Assembly (NCBI GenBank): GCA_905182985.1
Contig: CAJJDN010000005.1
Location: 611,791 to 674,017 of the forward strand
DNA: 62,227 bases
Source of the DNA: Paramecium sonneborni
Taxonomy: Eukaryota > Ciliophora > Oligohymenophorea > Peniculida > Parameciidae
Direction: 5' to 3'
The position numbers and the translations under genes were made by a program. A model generated the notes under the pieces. The model was not told where the DNA came from. It made no database searches and saw only the letters and a program-made list of their open reading frames with translations. This document shows positions 24,907-35,337 of this stretch, piece by piece. How positions within the stretch are numbered: position 1 is the stretch's first letter; each line of letters opens with the position of its first letter.

Positions 24907-25231
24907 ATGCTCAACATTTGTTTTTGCATGTTCATCCGAACAATAAGAATGTGCGAATCTATTGCATTTATTTTGAAGTTTTTGGTAAATTCTAAGGAGT
25001 CTATTTCAAAAAGTATACCGAAATCAAAGCTTAAGAATTAAATTGAATTGGCAGGGAATTAAATATAAAAAAGGCATTATTTTAGGAATTGCATAAGAAA
25101 GAAGAATCTATGAATTAATGGAAAGGTTATAAAATACAAGAAGCCTTAAAGGCATCATCGATAAGGCAGAATTTTAAAATGATAAAATTATATATGAATT
25201 AGAATATGATAAATTTGATATCATGTAATGA
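24907..25231 (+). CDS. Hypothetical small protein, about 97 aa
   Basis: Starts MLNICFCMF at 24907, with a second in-frame ATG at about 24946 (MCESIAFIL). A 31-nt intron (24999-25029) gives exactly 98 codons to TGA 25229-25231. The C-terminal half is a charged helix-rich segment (LGIAQERRIYELMERL, IIDKAEFQNDKIIYEL). No known family. It converges on the repeat-protein gene with only 7 nt between stops. Confidence 0.55.
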
Positions 25232-25238
25232 TAAATAT

Positions 25239-26353
25239 TCAGGATATTAGAAATACTAATATTAATATTGATACTAATAGGGGTTAAGCATATTCTTATA
25301 TGACTTTCTACAATATGAAAATATAATTACACAATAGGAGCAGTATCCATAATTTACACAGAAAAATGTTTTTTCACATTCTATTAAATCTAAATCAGAG
25401 CAGGATCCTGAAACACATGTTTCATTTTTCCATATACAGAAAATCTATTCTGGCCATCTTTTACTATTACATCCTACTTAGTCGCTTTATTAACTGCATG
25501 TTACTTTATCATTAAAGGTTTTATTAAGATATATTTTTGTATTAGTGATTGATGTTGTTTAAGTAAAAGTTTATGTTGTATTAGTATTAGTATTTGTATT
25601 TGTATTATTATTTGTACCTGTATCAGTACCTGTATCAGTACCTGTATCAGTACCTGTATCAGTACCTGTATCAGTACCTGTATCAGTTCCAGTATCTGTA
25701 CCTGTATCAGTTCCTGTATCTGTTCCTGTGTCTGTGCCTGTATCGGTACCTGTATCAGTTCCAGTATCAGTTCCTGTATCCGTTCCCGTACCTGTATCCG
25801 TTCCTGTTCCTGTATCCGTTCCTGTATCCGTTCCTGTCCCTGTATCAGTTCCAGTTCCAGTACCTGTGTCTGTTCCTGTATCAGTTCCAGTATCAGTTCC
25901 TGTATCAGTTCCAGTATCTGTACCTGTATCTGTACCTGTATCAGTAGTTCCTGATATTAATACAAAATTAATACCTTCATCTATATTTTCACCTTCATCT
26001 ACTTCATCAATAATTTCAGGTATTTCGTATGGTTTATGTGTGACAACAATAGAATCATAATCAAAGTCTGGATCAGTGAAATCATATTCATCTTATGTAT
26101 TGTTTGTCTTATTGGGAGTAGTTGTATTGCCTTCAGAAAGATTACCATTATTATTTGTATTATTGGATGTGACCACAATAGTTTATGGAATACCTGTAAT
26201 ATTGACACATTAGAAATTTTGCCATCTACAATCATCTAATTGGATGCATAAAGATTAAACAAGAGCGACATTACAGCCGCAATATTGTACTCTGGCTAGT
26301 TGAATATTATCTGATAATAGTGTAGGTATTAAGATTAATAATAAAATAATCAT
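25239..26353 (-). CDS. Secreted or type I membrane protein with Gly-Thr/Asp-Thr repeat, 363 aa
   Basis: Starts [16 protein letters not shown] at 26353, a clear signal peptide. A Cys-containing N-terminal segment follows, then a spacer with NNTNNN-type glycosylation sites and an acidic patch ([13 protein letters not shown]). About 115 residues of alternating GTDT/GTGT come next, then a Cys-rich module of about 50 residues (CxxxxxCxxxxC spacings, [15 protein letters not shown]), and a C-terminal membrane segment ([14 protein letters not shown]). One 23-nt intron near 25290 joins the last two parts and gives an exact codon count to TGA 25239-25241. The design suggests a surface or secretory-granule protein with a flexible Thr-rich stalk. 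Family unknown. Confidence 0.7.
25612..25946 (-). repeat. Degenerate 6/12-bp minisatellite coding Gly-Thr/Asp-Thr
   Basis: On the + strand this is a run of units such as cctgtatcagta / cctgtatcagtt. On the coding (minus) strand they read GGT/A-ACT/A-GAT-ACA, encoding GTDT with some GTGT units. Third-position differences between units, without loss of frame, show that it is translated and maintained as protein. Confidence 0.9.
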
Positions 26354-26582
26354 TGTTTCATTTGATAAAAATAAAATAGTTTCCTATCTATTAATTTGTT
26401 TGTCTCTTTGATAATGACTATTCTAACTTTTTATATTACAAGTTCATTTTAGTTCTATCAGTAATTTGATATTTTTGAATGAATTTGAATGTGTAGTTAA
26501 CATATAAAAATAATCAAAAAAAAACAAGCCATTATTTGACAATCCTTTCAAATATTTCTTAAGCTATTCATTATTTATATTA

Positions 26583-28109
26583 ATGGATAATTCTGAGTTA
26601 TATGAGATACAATATATATTTGGCTCACAAATTCTGGATAATAAAATGCAATACTGTGTTAAATGGAAAAATTATCCTAAGTCTCAAAAAACATGGGAGC
26701 CTATTGAGAATTTAGGAGTTCATAATATATCCTCAGTTCGTCGATATCAGAGACACGCAGACTATTACCTATTCTATTAGTTCATTTATGAAGAATAGGT
26801 ATAAGGATATAGAGTACATTAAAAATAAAATACATTTGAAAAAATTAAAGTTATACCAGATCCATAAGAAGAAGAACAAATAGACTAAGCTAATAGTGAT
26901 AAACTGAATACAACTCTGAAAGAAACACTAAACAAAGAGAATATTAAATCAACATCTACACCTAAAGATACTACATAAAAGATTACAAGATCTACAAGAA
27001 AATAAAATTAATAATAACAAGAAGATGAATCACATTCAGATTCTAAAGATTCAGATTTCGGTAAAAAGAATAAGAAATCTAAATCTAAGGCTAAATCTTC
27101 TTAATCAAGAAAGAAATCTCCAAATTCTGCTGGTGATAAATCTAATTAAACTTAATCAAAGAAATCCTAGCTTATAAAGTAAGAATAAATTGAAACTGAT
27201 GAGATCAATTAAGTTTAGCCTTAGATTTTAGAAGGACAAAATCATCCTGAACAAGAAAAACAAAATCTTGATAACTTAAGTTAAAAGTCAGAGACTCCAA
27301 AAGAATAATCAAGAGTTTAAACAAGATAAAGAAATAATAAGAATGAGAAATCTATTGAATAAATCAAATCAACTACTTATTTTAATTAAGTTAGAAAACT
27401 TATTCTATCTTTGAATGAGGATGAAAAATCTCTTGTAGCAACTTGTGTCAATGAAAAAATGAAAGATAATATCTTTGAAAATCTTGGAGCCTTATGTGTT
27501 TTGGATTACATGCAAAGAAGAGATTAAGTATTGAATGAAATTAAATAGCAAGAATATGTTTACCCTTTAAAAGGAAAACATAATCTTTTATTGAATAAAT
27601 AAACCAAGAAGAATAAAAAATTAGAAAAATCATCCATTAAAATGGAATCCTAACGATCTACAGATATTGCTTGTCCTCCTCAAACTAAAAGACTTATTAG
27701 ATTGTCAGCCTTTGAAAAAAAAAGAAAAATTATGAAAAATAAAGAAGATAATTGCCATATGGCTGATTTCTTGGCCTCTATCAATCAATATCCATAATTT
27801 GGAATTGTTTCTACTGAAATTGATTCCCATCATTAATATGGATAAATTGGATTCTAAATTGGAGAAGAAATAACTGGACATTATTATGGTGTTAATGCTA
27901 ATGGAATTGGTAAACCTATTCTTTAGTTGTATTTCATCATGAAATTTAGAAGAGAAGGAGATAAAACATTTTTATACAATCATGTTACCAAAGCTGAATG
28001 TTAACTCTATGAAAAAGACCTATTCTATGATTATGTCTGTAAGAATTAACATTTACTACCTGAGATGTATAATGAACTTATTGTTAGAAGTGTTTATAAT
28101 TAATAATGA
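26583..28109 (+). CDS. Chromodomain protein, 508 aa
   Basis: A single frame without introns from [10 protein letters not shown] to TGA 28107-28109. Residues 5-55 form a chromodomain: [11 protein letters not shown], then [21 protein letters not shown], the usual VKWxxY...TWEP core that binds methylated histone tails. Residues 90-250 are a long basic/Ser/Gln-rich linker ([15 protein letters not shown]) typical of chromatin proteins. The C-terminal 180 residues look folded ([37 protein letters not shown]) and may be a dimerisation or substrate domain; no clear chromoshadow signature is seen. The downstream DnaJ gene follows immediately, and its first ATG overlaps this stop. Confidence 0.85.
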
Positions 28110-28138
28110 CAATTTTAATTTTATTTTTATTTTTTCAT

Positions 28139-28973
28139 ATGATTTCCTACAAATCTTTATATAGAATTGCAAAATTCAATCAACTCAAAGATTATTATGC
28201 TATTCTTAACATCTCTAAAACCAATGATCAATCAGCAATTAAAAAAGCTTACTATGCTCTTGCTAAGAAATTTCACCCAGATGTTAACCAAGGCAAAGAG
28301 GATAAATTTAAAGAAGTTAATGAAGCTTATGAGGTTAATACTACTCTATTCTTAGGTATTGTCAGATGAAAATACAAAAAAAGAATATGATGAAGCTAGA
28401 ACACCGAAGTCTTAAAATAATTATAGTTAGACCTATTCATAGCAATAGTATTACGATTAGAGAAAATATTAATCAAATTCTCAGCAAAGATAAACTTAAA
28501 ATTAATAGTAATCTTAATCCTTGATTCATTAGTCAAAATTAATATACTAGAAATCAATTTGAAGAAGCCATGAGAAGGGCTTAAGAACATCTCAATTAAT
28601 AATAGTAGTAGAGACAACACGAGAGAATGAGGGCTTAGTAAGAGTATGAAGAGAGGATCAGAGAGGAAGAAATTTATGCAAGAGCAAAGGAATAATAATA
28701 TAAGGAATTTGCATAAAGATATTATAATGAGGCAAAAAGAAAAACATTCTATTCTAAAGAAGAAAAAGAAGCCTATGAATAATTTGTAAGATAAAGAGAG
28801 TTTGAAGAGTCTATGAAGGAAAAGATTGTATTGAAACTATTTATGCTTAGCAAGACTTTAAAGAAAAAGGGCAATAAGTTATGAATGGATTTTCAAACAT
28901 CTCCAAAAATTTAGGTGATATTAAAAGCAATTTAGGTTCCATTTGGAATACTATCAAAGGAAAAAATAGATGA
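28139..28973 (+). CDS. DnaJ (Hsp40) family protein, probably mitochondrial, about 256 aa
   Basis: J domain near the N terminus: [34 protein letters not shown] (HPD motif intact) and [20 protein letters not shown], so it should stimulate an Hsp70. I chose ATG 28139 ([12 protein letters not shown], a basic amphipathic presequence). An earlier in-frame ATG at 28106 would overlap the upstream stop as ATGA and add 11 hydrophobic residues. Introns of 22 nt (after the J domain), 19 nt and 23 nt restore the frame, with an exact codon count. Behind the J domain is a Gln/Tyr-rich linker, a charged helix ([15 protein letters not shown]) and a Gly/Asn end. There is no Cys-rich zinc region, so it is not type I. 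Confidence 0.85.
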
Positions 28974-29151
28974 ATTATTAATTATTTATATTGTTAATTG
29001 AATTCTTATTTTCACTATTATAAAGTCACTATAGATTTTGTACTTTTATATATGAAATTTAATTCAAATAACAAATTACGACAAGTTTTAATTAATTTGA
29101 TGATTTTAATAAATTAAAAAAGAATTAAAATTATTATAAATCGAATTATTT

Positions 29152-30123
29152 ATGGATTATTAAGAGTTGTATGATTTGAGAAAAAAACTTGTTGATTGGA
29201 AAAAGTTTCCTACAGAAACTATTTGTATTTTAAAATAGTTAGAATAATCTCCACTTGATTGGGATACTGTTAATAAATCTAAAATATAAAAAACTCTACA
29301 TACTCTTACCACTATAGATGATAAAAATGATCTTCAAATTACTACTATTAAAGCCAAAGCTTCAGCATTATAAGATCGTTTCAAAAGACTATCTTAAGCT
29401 AAGGCAATTTAAAGAACATAACAAGAACAATAAAATCAATCAATAGCTGAAATTTAAGTCTAAAAACAAAATAGTGTCTAGAGTATTTAAAGCAGCAAAT
29501 CATTGCCTGAAATAGAACTTTTTGCTAATTATAAAATACCATATCCAGCTTATGCTGATAGACTTAAATACTTAAATGGAATAAGCAAAATGTTTATTTC
29601 AAATATATTGGCCTTCAAAAAAGAAAATGATTTGAGCGATTCAGATTATTAGACTATTAAAGAATGTGTAGAAATTATAGAAAAAACTATCTATTAAAAA
29701 AGAAGGCAAGACCATACTCCTAGAAAAACTTATGAATAAGATTTAAGAATTTTAGCGGGCTTTTTAAAGAAAGATAAAAATGGATCATTAACTTACAGAA
29801 TTTTTACTAAGGCTTTTGATCCTGTTTCTGCAGCTTAATTAAGGTATTTTAAAATATAATGATCTAGGGCTGCTGATTGGGTTGATGATGAAACTAAACA
29901 AGAATAAGCTAGAATAATTAAAGAAAAAATGGAAGCAGAACAAATAGGTTTTTATAAAGATTTGAGCAAAAGAGAAATGGAGGGAGTTGAAGGGAAGACT
30001 TGTAAAGGATGCGGACAAAAAAAAGTATATCTTGTTGATGAAAAATAAACTCGTGCATCAGATGAACCAACAACGAAATTCTTTGAATGCTACAATTGTG
30101 GAGATAAATTTAGAATCTGTTGA
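29152..30123 (+). CDS. Transcription elongation factor TFIIS, 315 aa
   Basis: TFIIS rescues stalled RNA polymerase II by provoking transcript cleavage. Order seen: an N-terminal helical (LW-like) domain, a Gln-rich linker (residues 90-125), the central domain (TYEQDLRILAGFLKKDKNG, then MSAAQ-type region with a 24-nt intron near 29844), and the C-terminal zinc ribbon TCKGCGQKKVYL...QTRASDEPTTKFFEC..CGDKFRIC. All four zinc Cys are present. The acidic pair in ASDE that enters the polymerase active site is retained. Length is normal. One intron gives exactly 316 codons. Confidence 0.95.
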
Positions 30124-30186
30124 TTAGAAAAAAACATATTATTTTAATTTTGAGAGAAGATTTTTAAAAAAGAGAGCATTTTCATA

Positions 30187-33100
30187 TCATTCCTATTAGC
30201 CGCTTTTTTCTTTTTTCTATTACTTCCACTACTATAGTTCTGCCACTTTCAAATATTTTGAGGTTATACATTTTCATCTTCACAGACTTTAAATTCAAAG
30301 AAATTCAAATTGAAAATTAACTAAATTAAGATAGAGCTATAAATATTAACTAACTAACTTTTTGGCGATTTATGAATACAAAATTTTGTTAATAAGATTT
30401 TTTGGTGTAATTAAATAAAATAAATTTCTTTAACTCATCAAATTTAATATGTGTATATTTTATTTATATTCATTTGATTAAGGAATAGCCCAAAACATTA
30501 CTTTTTCATGTTGTGCAGCTTGATTAATGCTTCTGTAGTTATTTTTTATTACTTCCTTCACACTCTTTATATTCACAGCTTTAATTTCTTATTCAAATAA
30601 GAATAAAAGAAATTTAGATGAAATTTTTTTTTAAGTTTACATAGAATCTTATCTTTTAATTTACTAAAAAATTGCGTCAAAGAAATCTATTGATCTTGCC
30701 TTTTTCAATTCATTAATTAACATAATAAATATGAAAGAGGAGTGTTCAATAATCAACTCATGTCTTATGAATGGTTTAGTGTTTATAAATTGGAGAAATC
30801 CTATTGATAAGAATAAGATCATCGAGATTTAAAAAAAAATTTTTAATTTAACTCATGATTTAGTTATTGAATTAACATATAAACATTACTCCAAATTAAA
30901 TAAAGTACTCAATGCAAGGCCTATTCCTATATTCATATAGAAATGCTCTCAGCAAATAGATATATTTGGTATAAATTTTTCAAGTATTAATTAAATAGAA
31001 TTTTATGCATTCCTCCAAATTTTCTTTATAGTTTCTTACTAATCAATTACAGAATTAATCTAAATTAATCTAATTGCATAATTTGAATTGAAATATTGGA
31101 ATAAAAATTTTTAATATTTACAAATATCATTGTTTGAGGCGTTATTCAACATCAAATTTCCCGTAAATCAAATTGTTTTTTCTTTAAAATGGTTTTTAAT
31201 ATGGCACACTTACTCCTAAATCTCTAATAGTTAGAATAAATATATCTTCTTGAACGATTTCAAAGAACAAATAAATTTCCATTTTTTTCAAAACTTTATT
31301 TTCATTCCATTTTTATATAAAATCAGTTGGTTGACTAAATTGGATAGAAATCTATAAATAATTAATATCTAGACTTGATAACATGGCTAGCTTGAGTTTT
31401 TTGTCAGTTTTCAAATCCAACTAATTAAAAATTTCAAAAATATGGTAGAAGGCTATTATAAACAAAATTTTGTATGTATGTAAAACTAATTCTATTTCAT
31501 CTGCGTCAATCTAGACATTTTAATGAACAATATTTCTTAGTACTTTTAAAACTTTGATTATATCAAATGAATTTATAGTTTATGTTTTAAATATGAAATT
31601 AGATGTGCAATTTAAATTGAGCCTGATTAAATTTCTGATTATTTTTTTTTTAGGCAATTTAAGAATTTTGTAAGTGTTACTAATATGATTAATAACAAAT
31701 TTTTAGAATTTGTTATAATAATCCATGATTTGTAAATATTAATTCAATTCTGTAACATTTTAATTAAAAACAATTAAGAATTATGTTTTATCAGAGAATA
31801 ATTCTGAGTATGATATTACTTATTTATTATTATGATTAGTTTGAACCTCTAATTCTTATTCAGAATACTCTTGAGCATTTCTTTATTTAATTCTGCCAAT
31901 AATAAATGATTCCAAAGTCTAACCATTTATTTTACAATTTCTGAGCATTTATCTTAAATAGCATCCTTAACAATAGTCAAGCAAAAGTTCCACTTAGTCA
32001 CTATTTTACTAGTGAGCATTTGTTTTAATTAGATGAAATTAAGAATTTTTATATTCAAAATAATAAAATGGTTGTTTAATTACAATCGGTATAAACTACT
32101 CTTTTTATAAATTTTTTAAATACATTGTTGATCTTCCTTTAACTTTAATAAATATTGTTTCCTTAAAGCTAAATTTAAATTATAATATGTTATTATCTGG
32201 ANGATATATTTGGTATAAATTTTTCAAGTATTAATTAAATAGAATTTTATGCATTCCTCCAAATTTTCTTTATAGTTTCTTACTAATCAATTACAGAATT
32301 AATCTAAATTAATCTAATTGCATAATTTGAATTGAAATATTGGAATAAAAATTTTTAATATTTACAAATATCATTGTTTGAGGCGTTATTCAACATCAAA
32401 TTTCCCGTAAATCAAATTGTTTTTTCTTTAAAATGGTTTTTAATATGGCACACTTACTCCTAAATCTCTAATAGTTAGAATAAATATATCTTCTTGAACG
32501 ATTTCAAAGAACAAATAAATTTCCATTTTTTTCAAAACTTTATTTTCATTCCATTTTTATATAAAATCAGTTGGTTGACTAAATTGGATAGAAATCTATA
32601 AATAATTAATATCTAGACTTGATAACATGGCTAGCTTGAGTTTTTTGTCAGTTTTCAAATCCAACTAATTAAAAATTTCAAAAATATGGTAGAAGGCTAT
32701 TATAAACAAAATTTTGTATGTATGTAAAACTAATTCTATTTCATCTGCGTCAATCTAGACATTTTAATGAACAATATTTCTTAGTACTTTTAAAACTTTG
32801 ATTATATCAAATGAATTTATAGTTTATGTTTTAAATATGAAATTAGATGTGCAATTTAAATTGAGCCTGATTAAATTTCTGATTATTTTTTTTTTAGGCA
32901 ATTTAAGAATTTTGTAAGTGTTACTAATATGATTAATAACAAATTTTTAGAATTTGTTATAATAATCCATGATTTGTAAATATTAATTCAATTCTGTAAC
33001 ATTTTAATTAAAAACAATTAAGAATTATGTTTTATCAGAGAATAATTCTGAGTATGATATTACTTATTTATTATTATGATTAGTTTGAACCTCTAATTCT

Positions 33101-33876
33101 TATTCAGAATACTCTTGAGCATTTCTTTATTTAATTCTGCCAATAATAAATGATTCCAAAGTCTAACCATTTATTTTACAATTTCTGAGCATTTATCTTA
33201 AATAGCATCCTTAACAATAGTCAAGCAAAAGTTCCACTTAGTCACTATTTTACTAGTGAGCATTTGTTTTAATTAGATGAAATTAAGAATTTTTATATTC
33301 AAAATAATAAAATGGTTGTTTAATTACAATCGGTATAAACTACTCTTTTTATAAATTTTTTAAATACATTGTTGATCTTCCTTTAACTTTAATAAATATT
33401 GTTTCCTTAAAGCTAAATTTAAATTATAATATGTTATTATCTGGAAAATGATCAAAGAAAAACTTAAAAAATATTATTACACCATAAATTCATTCTTTAG
33501 AAAAAATGAAAAGAAAATTCTGATTGATGAAATGAATACTATCTAATGTAGGCAGTGTTTAAATTCTGTTCCAAATAAAATTATCATTTATATAACCATA
33601 ATATTACATCCTTTTGAATAAGCTTAATATATAGTATATTAAGAGTCCAATTAAAAGTATTCTATGGCACAGATATAATTTATAAGAATTAAACATTCAT
33701 GAAGAAAAGATTTTACTTTATGAAAAAGCATTAATGCAATAGCACACAATATAACTATAATTAGTTATATTGGCCACTAAGTATTATTTTCATCAATTAA
33801 ATCACTTATTAGCTTGATTAAGTTATTTATTAGCACAACAAAAATAATCCCTAAATATATTACTTTTCTTGTCCAT
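30187..33876 (-). CDS. Large hypothetical protein gene, broken by an assembly duplication
   Basis: Minus-strand coding starts near ATG 33876 (MDKKSNIFRDYF). Protein-like codons run through the whole region: IVKDAIQDKCSEIVKQM, YSEQELEVQTNHNNKQ, IDADEIELVLHTYKILF, FEIVQEDIFILTIRDLGV, to a stop near 30187. The frame cannot be followed throughout because the region includes a 1,243-bp exact direct repeat around an N (30959-33445), and 1,244 extra bases would shift the frame. One TGA (33594-33596) also interrupts it. The composition is helical, Leu/Ile/Asn-rich, with no motif I recognise. With one copy removed the gene would be about 2.4 kb. It converges on TFIIS. Confidence 0.5.
30959..33445. repeat. 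Exact 1,243-bp direct duplication separated by a single N
   Basis: Copy 1 is 30959-32201 and copy 2 is 32203-33445. Both begin gatatatttggtataaat and end tattatctgga, and I saw no difference between them in a read-through. The only base between them is N at 32202. This is the signature of two contigs joined in a scaffold without merging their overlap, rather than a biological duplication. Confidence 0.9.
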
Positions 33877-34594
33877 AATCGATTCTATTAATAATTATAT
33901 TCTAGTTATTTTGAATGAAATGTCAATGTAAAATTATTCATTTTTATTAAAATAGATTTTTATAATAAAATTGTATATATTAATAGTATATATTTATCCT
34001 TCATAAGCAGATGAATAGCTTATAATTTCAGCAAATTATTAACGATTTAAATTAGCATCATAAACATCTATTTAAATTATTCAGTAATTAAATATAATTT
34101 AATACAAAATGAAACTTGCCAAATCAAGTCAGTCGAAATCAAAATCTTATAAATTCTATCAAAAACTTATTCCTCCTTCTTAATTAATATAATTTATATT
34201 TATAACTTAAATTATAATTCTCACCTTTCTAATTTTTACTTAAACTACAAAAATTAAATAATAATAGAATAAGAAAAATATTTTATTCCTTTTAAACAGT
34301 AAATTTATTCATGGATAAATATTTCAAAGTTTCTTAAATGACAAATTAAATTGTAAAAAGAAATTCCATTAGAAAATACTTCAATCAATCTATAGATTAA
34401 ATTTTTCATTTGTTTAATTATTATTATAAATGTTAATTGCATCCATGAAATAATAAATAATAAAGCTATAGATTGAATTATTAAGAATTAATATGAAAAA
34501 AAATATTATATTCAGATTGTTTTCTTATATTTCGAAATGGATGTTAAAACTTATTCTAAAATTTTAAAGATTATTTAATATAATTAATTAAAAG
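33877..34594 (+). other. Intergenic region with an open frame leading into the PH gene
   Basis: About 720 AT-rich bases. One plus-strand frame stays open from ATG near 34108 (MKLAKSSQSKSKSYK) into the PH-domain gene. Its content is mostly Ile, Leu, Phe and Asn, as expected from AT-rich spacer in a one-stop code, so I did not extend the gene upstream. The promoters of the flanking divergent genes should lie here. Confidence 0.3.
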
Positions 34595-35007
34595 ATGCAA
34601 AATAACATGCTCGAAGATCTCAAGAATATTATGAAAGAAGGATGGTTGGAAAAAGAATCAAGAGTTTTTAAAACGTGGAGAAAGTAATTTTTTATTATGA
34701 TAAAGGCGCTGGTTTGTTTTGACTACAACAACTTTATACACATTTAAGGGAGAAAAATAATATAGCAATCCAACTGAAATGATTTCATTATCAACTATTA
34801 GCACAATAAAATCTTGTTAGGAAGAAACCAACAAAGAGAACACATTTGTAAATTTATGACTAATTTTAGAAAATAGATACGCCAGAAACAACTTTTTATT
34901 TAATGTCAAATAATAGTTAAGAGAAGGAAGTTTGGATAGGAGCAATTGGCAAAGCTATGGTTAAATTACACATGAAAAAAAATCAGGCGGATGATGATTT
35001 CGATTGA
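34595..35007 (+). CDS. Single PH-domain protein, 122 aa
   Basis: Starts MQNNMLEDLKNIM at 34595. Two 22-nt introns give exactly 123 codons to TGA 35005-35007. Almost the whole protein is a pleckstrin homology domain: KEGWLEKESRVFKTWRKRWF in strands 1-2 (with the basic KxWRKR positions that often bind phosphoinositides), TTTTLYTFKGEK, then the final helix EKEVWIGAIGKAMVKL with its invariant Trp. The PH fold only appears in the spliced reading, which is strong support for the introns. Likely a membrane-phosphoinositide adaptor. Partners unknown. Confidence 0.85.
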
Positions 35008-35337
35008 TTTGCCAATATAATTAAAAAATTATATAATTTAAAGAGAGCTCTTAATATATCCCGGCATATCTATGATATTTATGTTTATAAAATACAATAA
35101 TTTATATAGGAATTAGTATATTTTAAATGAATTTATTCAAATAATATTTCTATTGTGAAGATAACAAAATAAAGCCATGAGATAAACCAGTCATTGTTTT
35201 ATATATAATAACATATTTTATATATCTTATAACGAAAGTATTACAATATAAAATAATATAGTTTTTAGCACGAAAAAATATCTAATTTAATAGAAAATAA
35301 AATAAAATAAAAAAAATATAAGTTCTTTGTCAATAAT

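Noticed and set aside
25594..26060. Plus-strand frames of Val-Ser-Val-Pro or Tyr-Leu-Tyr-Gln repeats
   Set aside because: Antisense of the GTDT repeat. The minus strand has signal peptide, Cys module, membrane anchor and a fitting intron.
30959..33445. Transposon or recent segmental duplication
   Set aside because: No terminal inverted repeats, target-site duplication or transposase; the copies meet at a single N, which points to scaffolding.
34108..34594. Upstream extension of the PH-domain gene
   Set aside because: The frame is open, but its content is AT-rich spacer-like (Ile, Leu, Phe, Asn) with no conserved features. A normal start lies at 34595.
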